From: Bryobacterales bacterium
Lineage (GTDB): Bacteria > Acidobacteriota > Terriglobia > Bryobacterales > Bryobacteraceae
Length of the DNA stretch: 10,176 nt
Direction: 5' to 3'
NCBI GenBank assembly: GCA_003132865.1
Contig: PKYZ01000171.1
Span: 580 to 10,755, forward strand
Part shown: positions 6,729 through 10,176 of the stretch, piece by piece
Layout of the letters: each line of letters opens with the position of its first letter
Numbering within the stretch: position 1 is the first letter of the stretch
Notes under the pieces: generated by a model
Database searches by the model: none
Told to the model about the DNA's origin: nothing
What the model saw: the letters and a program-made list of their open reading frames with translations, nothing else
Position numbers and translations under genes: made by a program

Positions 6729-7483
6729 ATGAAGTACGGTCAAATAGCTGGGAATGCGAGCATCAACGCGGCGATCCACCGGTGTTTCGAGTTGATTTCC
6801 GAAGAGGACCAATGGGAGTTCGCCAGAGTTCGCCAAGAGATTTGGCTATCTGAAAAATGATGAAATCCAATGCATGCACACCTTTCGCGAGCTAGTACTG
6901 GGAGGGCACCTAGGAGCGTGCGGCCTGAAGACAGCGTACGAGCAATCGCTTGGTGGGAGAACGCCCGATTGGTCCATTCTTGACGGCAATCGGACGCAGT
7001 GCATCGTCGAACTCGCCAATTTTCATGTCGACAGTACAACTGAGGACGAGATTAGGCGACATTCGCAAGCCAGGGGTGTTTGCCGCTACTGGCCCGGCTC
7101 CAAGGGTGGCCGCTTGTACCAATCAGATCTGGGAAAAAGCCTCAAAATACAGACGGTTGGTCGAGCAAGAGGGAGTCGCATACGTCATCGCACTCTTTGG
7201 TGAGTTCGCCGCATGCGTCGATCTTGGAGAAATTCAGGAATGCTTATCTGACAAAGACAAAGGGCTATTCTTACTCTATCCTGCTCTAAGTGAGCTGTTA
7301 TTTTTCGTGGAGAACTCCGGCCGGTACTTCTTCACATACATTAAGGAACCCAGGCGGGGTCAGGAGGATGGACTTGCCTTCCGGTGTCTTCTGATGGCGG
7401 CGGCTGATCTGGACAACACGGCAAGTAGGCCCACGATCAGCGCGTTGCGCGAAGACCTGTCGAATTCCGCACTCTTTGCGTAA
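6729..7483 (+). pseudogene. Unrecognised 247-codon gene broken by a 10-bp tandem duplication and a 1-bp insertion
   Basis: Three successive frames form one protein. Frame A starts at the ATG at 6729 (MKYGQIAGNASINAAIHRCF) and runs to QWEFA. GAGTTCGCCA is then present twice in tandem (6816-6825 and 6826-6835). Skipping one copy gives KRFGYLKNDEIQC, then MHTFRELVLGGHLGACGLK, TPDWSILDG and CIVELANFHVD. Near 7121-7126 one extra base (CAATCAG for CAACAG) shifts to the last frame: QIWEKASKYRRLVEQEGVAY and on to a TAA at 7481. Removing 10 + 1 bases leaves 741 coding bases, an exact 247 codons, which supports the reconstruction. The PDW...ELA pair (D77, E91 in the repaired protein) is reminiscent of PD-(D/E)xK nuclease cores, but the usual lysine is Ala, so the resemblance is weak. 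Lower GC and different codon use from the flanking genes suggest acquisition. A 21-codon ORF (6667-6732) overlaps the start. Function unknown. Confidence 0.75.
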
Positions 7484-7540
7484 GACTTGACCATCAGGCA
7501 GCCTTAAAAGGTCGAGCTCGGTTCTCTAGGCGAATGCAGT

Positions 7541-7556
7541 CCCCGCTTCGCCGGGG
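7541..7556. terminator. GC hairpin after the frameshifted gene (weak terminator candidate)
   Basis: CCCCG-CTTCGC-CGGGG can form a 5-bp stem 58 bases after the TAA at 7481-7483. No T-run follows, so intrinsic termination is doubtful. Confidence 0.2.
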
Positions 7557-7600
7557 TGTCGTGCTCGAATTACGGCGCGCCCGCGGGCAGTGCATCCCAA

Positions 7601-8247
7601 GGTAAAGTAGAAGAATGATGCTGCGCGTGGCTCGATGGGTGGCGCTCCTTTCCGCGATGCCGTTGCTGGCTTCCGTTGCGCCGCCGTCCGGCTGGGTGCC
7701 CGCACGGTGGAACAGCACTGATGCCAAGTCGCTCGAGCTTCTCTCCGGCACGCCCATCAATTGCCTGCTGCTCAGTTCCTATACGCCTGAATTCGTAACC
7801 CGTGCGGCCGCGCGCGGCATCGTCACGCTGGCGGTCCTCAAGCCCGGCGCGGACCCCGCCGATCCGGCGCGCAAGGCCATCCGCGCCGGCTTGCAGGGTA
7901 TCGTGCTGGAGGGCGATTTCCCCAGCGGCACAGCCGCCCGAGTACGGGACATGCTGGCCGATGCGCACGCGATCGTCGTCGAACTTACTTCCCGCGCGCG
8001 CATGCCATTGGGCGGCCCGGACCCCATCGTCGGCACGTATCAAGGCGTCTGGCCCGGCATACAGGTGCTCGACAACGGCGCTGCGAAAGCGGCTCCCTCC
8101 GGCTCGCCCTGGATCGATACCAACACGGGATTCATCCGCTCCGTGCGGGCTTGGGGTCCGGCCAGCGTGTGGCTCGGATATCTGCCGCCGGTGCACAGCG
8201 TCGTCACCGGCGAACGCTATCGGGCAGCCATCGCCGACGCGGAGATG
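7601..8247 (+). repeat. Direct repeat: right-hand copy of the 647-bp duplicated segment
   Basis: Same orientation as 4966-5612, with an offset of 2635 bp. It covers 14 bases before the ATG and the first 211 codons of the intact gene. The segment matching 5431-5578 (148 bp) is identical, whereas the first 155 bp differ at about 16 positions plus two indels. Confidence 0.93.
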
Positions 8248-9015
8248 GCCGGCGCGCGCTGGATCGTAGCGCTCGACGACGATTTCTCCGCGCGCCTCGA
8301 ACGGGGCGACGCCGCCGCCACGAAGAATTGGCGCGGCATGGCGCAGGTGCTCCAGTTTTTCGAGAGCCACCCCGAATGGCGCGCGCTGCGCTCCTACGGC
8401 AAACTGGCCGTGGTGCAGGATCACGACGATGCGCTGCTTTCGGGCGGCATCCTGGACATGATCGCGGCCAAGCACACTCCCATGCGAGCCATCCCCGGCC
8501 AGCGCCTCACACCCGAGGCGCTGCAGGGCGCGTCCATGGCGGTCGACGTGGATGCCGCATCGCTCACGCCCGAGCAGCGCGAAATGCTGAAGAACTTCGC
8601 GCGCGCGGGCGGCACCGTGCTCACTGCGCCGCCCGGATGGAAGGGGCAGTCCGCGCTGCAGCCCGGACAGATTACGCTGGACACTGCCGAACTCGACCGG
8701 CTGAACGACATCTGGCACGACGTGCAGACCATGACCGGCCGCAAGAATCTGGGCGCGCGGCTGTTCAACGTCTCCTCAATGCTGTCGAATGTGCTGGCCA
8801 CCGATGACGGCAAGCAGGTGGTGGTGGAGCTGGTGAACTACTCGGCTTACCCCATCGAAAACGTCTCCGTGCAGGTGCTGGGGACCTTCAAACACGCGCA
8901 ACTAATCACTCCCGAAGGCATCCAAAAAGAACTGGAGGTTTACGTCACCGACGAAGGCGGCACGGGCGTGGATATCGAGCGCGTTTCCGCCTGCGCCACG
9001 GTGCGTTTAGACTAG
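7615..9015 (+). CDS. Exported protein of unknown function with a glycosidase-like domain layout
   Basis: The protein has 466 residues. Residues 1-22 form a probable Sec signal peptide (MMLRVARWVALLSAMPLLAS-VA). Residues about 45-290 alternate strands and helices in a barrel-like way (INCLLLSSY, GIVTLAVLKPG, GIVLEGDF, AIVVELTSR, SVWLGYLPP, ARWIVALDDD, GKLAVVQDHD). They include acids at strand ends (E99, D101, E123, D220-D222) that would suit a TIM-barrel hydrolase. Residues about 290-345 (RLTPEALQGASMAVDVDAAS, then LTPEQREMLKNFARAGGTVL) resemble the glutamine-amidotransferase-like domain that follows the barrel in GH42-type enzymes. Residues about 398-466 (VVVELVNYSAYPIENVSVQV) look like a closing beta-sandwich. 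I do not recognise a named family, and the enzymatic role is inference. Two ATGs stand in tandem (7615, 7618), preceded only by AGAAGA. The DUF362 gene starts four bases after the stop, so the two are an operon. Confidence 0.85.
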   Translation: MMLRVARWVALLSAMPLLASVAPPSGWVPARWNSTDAKSLELLSGTPINCLLLSSYTPEFVTRAAARGIVTLAVLKPGADPADPARKAIRAGLQGIVLEGDFPSGTAARVRDMLADAHAIVVELTSRARMPLGGPDPIVGTYQGVWPGIQVLDNGAAKAAPSGSPWIDTNTGFIRSVRAWGPASVWLGYLPPVHSVVTGERYRAAIADAEMAGARWIVALDDDFSARLERGDAAATKNWRGMAQVLQFFESHPEWRALRSYGKLAVVQDHDDALLSGGILDMIAAKHTPMRAIPGQRLTPEALQGASMAVDVDAASLTPEQREMLKNFARAGGTVLTAPPGWKGQSALQPGQITLDTAELDRLNDIWHDVQTMTGRKNLGARLFNVSSMLSNVLATDDGKQVVVELVNYSAYPIENVSVQVLGTFKHAQLITPEGIQKELEVYVTDEGGTGVDIERVSACATVRLD

Positions 9016-9019
9016 AAGA

Positions 9020-10150
9020 ATGACTCGGAGAGAATGGATTGCGCTCATCAATGTGGCGCCGCTGCTCAAAGCCGCGCCCGGCCCGGAGGGCACACCTGCC
9101 GCCGCGCCCGTGGCCATCGCCAAGTGCGCTTCGTATGACGAGGACGTCGCCGCGCGTCTGGCCACCATGTTCGACCAACTCGGCGGCCTGGATCACATGG
9201 TGCGCGGCAAAACCGTAACCATCAAGCTGAACATGACAGGCAGCCCAGGGCTGCGCGTGGACGGCCGGCCGCCTGGAGTCACGCACTACGTGCATCCGAA
9301 GCTGGTGGGCGCCACGGCTCACCTGATGGGGCGGGCGGGCGCGCGGCGCATCCGCTTCGTGGAAAGCGCCTGGGCAACCAGTGGGCCGCTCGAAGAGTAC
9401 CTGCTCGATTCCGGGTGGAACGTGCGCCAGTTGTTGGCCGCGGCGCCGGGCGTGGAATTCGAAAACACCACCGCGCTGGGCAAAGGCAGGAAATACGCGC
9501 GATTCAAAGTGCCGGGCGGCGGTTACCTCTTCCCGGCTTACGATTTGAATCGCGCATACGAAGATACTGACGTTTTCGTCAGCATGGCGAAGCTCAAGAA
9601 TCACGCCACCTGCGGCGTGACGCTCTCAATGAAGAACTGCTTCGGCATGTTGCCCGCATCCATCTATGGCGACGATGCGGGCGTGGATGAGCCTAACGAA
9701 AACCCCACAGCGGGCCGCGCCAAGACCATGCACCGAGGCGCGCGGCAGCCTTCCGGATCGGCGCCCGCGGAACTGGACCCGTCTTCCAGCCGCGAGCCGG
9801 GATATCGCGTGCCGCACATTGTCGCCGACCTGGTGAAGTCGCGGCCGATAGATCTGGAAATCATCGACGGCATTGAGTCGATCGCGGGCGGCGAAGGGCC
9901 TTGGGTCAGGGGCGTGCGCCGGGTGCAGCCGGGAGTGCTGTTGGCGGGGTTGAATCCGGTGTCGACGGATACGGTGGCGGTTGCGGTGATGGGTTACGAT
10001 CCGCGGGCCGCGCGCGGCACTGCGCCCTTCCGGACCTGTGAGAATACGCTGCTCCTCGCCGAGCGGCATGGCGTCGGCTCGGCGGACCTGCGCCGAATCG
10101 ATGTGCGCGGCGTGCCGATTGCGGGGGCGATGTACCGTTATGAGGCCTGA
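9020..10150 (+). CDS. DUF362 domain protein with a twin-arginine-like N-terminus
   Basis: This 376-residue protein has the DUF362 signatures in order. VTIKLNMTGSPG (66-77) is the first strand-loop. VSMAKLKNHATCGVTLSMKN (187-206) with FGMLP is the family's most conserved block. IDGIESIAGGEGP (282-294) and LAGLNPVSTDTVAVAVMGYD (308-327) follow. No ferredoxin-type CxxCxxC cluster is present, although some DUF362 proteins have one. The N-terminus MTRREWIALINVAPLLKAAP has a double arginine and a short hydrophobic stretch, so a Tat signal is possible, but the hydrophobic core is short. Residues 225-262 are a hydrophilic insertion (PNENPTAGRAKTMHRGARQP) with little predicted structure. The biochemical function of DUF362 is not established. 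Spacing of 4 bases to the upstream gene implies co-transcription, so the pair probably acts together in the envelope. The stop is TGA at 10148-10150. Confidence 0.9.
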   Translation: MTRREWIALINVAPLLKAAPGPEGTPAAAPVAIAKCASYDEDVAARLATMFDQLGGLDHMVRGKTVTIKLNMTGSPGLRVDGRPPGVTHYVHPKLVGATAHLMGRAGARRIRFVESAWATSGPLEEYLLDSGWNVRQLLAAAPGVEFENTTALGKGRKYARFKVPGGGYLFPAYDLNRAYEDTDVFVSMAKLKNHATCGVTLSMKNCFGMLPASIYGDDAGVDEPNENPTAGRAKTMHRGARQPSGSAPAELDPSSSREPGYRVPHIVADLVKSRPIDLEIIDGIESIAGGEGPWVRGVRRVQPGVLLAGLNPVSTDTVAVAVMGYDPRAARGTAPFRTCENTLLLAERHGVGSADLRRIDVRGVPIAGAMYRYEA

Positions 10151-10164
10151 CTCTCTTGTGGCGC

Positions 10165-10176
10165 ACGCTTTAGCGT
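10165..10176. repeat. Short palindrome with a CTTTAG core at the right edge
   Basis: ACGCT-TT-AGCGT is a perfect 5-bp stem with a TT loop, 14 bases after the DUF362 stop codon. It is cut by the window end, and the preceding GGCGC suggests a longer stem. It shares its centre with the palindrome at 865-880. Confidence 0.4.

Noticed and set aside
6667..6732. 21-codon ORF overlapping the start of the frameshifted gene in an ATGA
   Set aside because: It has no ribosome binding site and no recognisable peptide. The overlap alone is weak evidence for a leader peptide.
7541..7556. Hairpin considered as a firm intrinsic terminator
   Set aside because: There is no T-run after the 5-bp stem. It is kept only as a low-confidence feature.
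7570..8718. Long minus-strand open frame (382 codons) opposite the 466-residue gene
   Set aside because: It mirrors the antisense frame of the left copy simply because the two copies are similar. No signal, motif or ribosome site supports it.
1..10176. CRISPR array, tRNA, rRNA or complete defence island
   Set aside because: No regularly spaced repeats, tRNA-like cloverleaf ends or rRNA segments were seen. The toxin-antitoxin and RhuM genes are fragments and not a working system.

Overview
The window looks like the chromosome of a high-GC, soil-type bacterium, most likely an acidobacterium of the Solibacter/Bryobacter kind. This is inferred from gene content (a secreted two-domain esterase, a secreted dehydrogenase, a DUF362 protein, an ECF sigma factor with a coupled partner, YVTN-like repeats) and from base composition. 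No rRNA or tRNA is present to confirm it.

Layout. 1-773 (minus strand): an ECF sigma factor gene, overlapping by 4 bp the start of a probable anti-sigma or membrane partner that runs off the left edge. 933-4631 (plus strand): a tightly packed run of an exported D-2-hydroxyacid dehydrogenase, a RhuM-family gene broken by two apparent deletions, and an exported esterase of the acetylxylan-esterase type. 4638-7483: a gene graveyard. It holds an IS110-type transposase remnant, a decayed 5' copy of the gene found intact at 7615, the C-terminal end of a HicB-like antitoxin, the N-terminal end of a VapC toxin on the opposite strand, an intact VapB-like antitoxin, a two-repeat piece of a beta-propeller protein, and a frameshifted 247-codon gene of lower GC content. 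7615-10150: an intact two-gene operon, made of an exported protein of unknown function with a glycosidase-like layout and a DUF362 protein.

How it fits together. The intact genes (dehydrogenase, esterase, 466-residue exported protein, DUF362 protein) look like a secreted catabolic or envelope set that was interrupted by accessory DNA. The duplicated segment (4966-5612 and 7601-8247, about 94% identical by hand alignment) flanks the toxin-antitoxin fragments as a direct repeat. Many of the lesions can be reconstructed to the base (a 1-nt loss, a 10-nt tandem duplication, a 1-nt gain, a nonsense codon), so the decay seems fairly recent. I found no CRISPR array, no tRNA, and no complete mobile element or defence system. 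Gene-free stretches (774-932, 6137-6346, 6566-6728, 7484-7614) are all under 300 bases and hold only the possible promoters, operator and hairpins listed.
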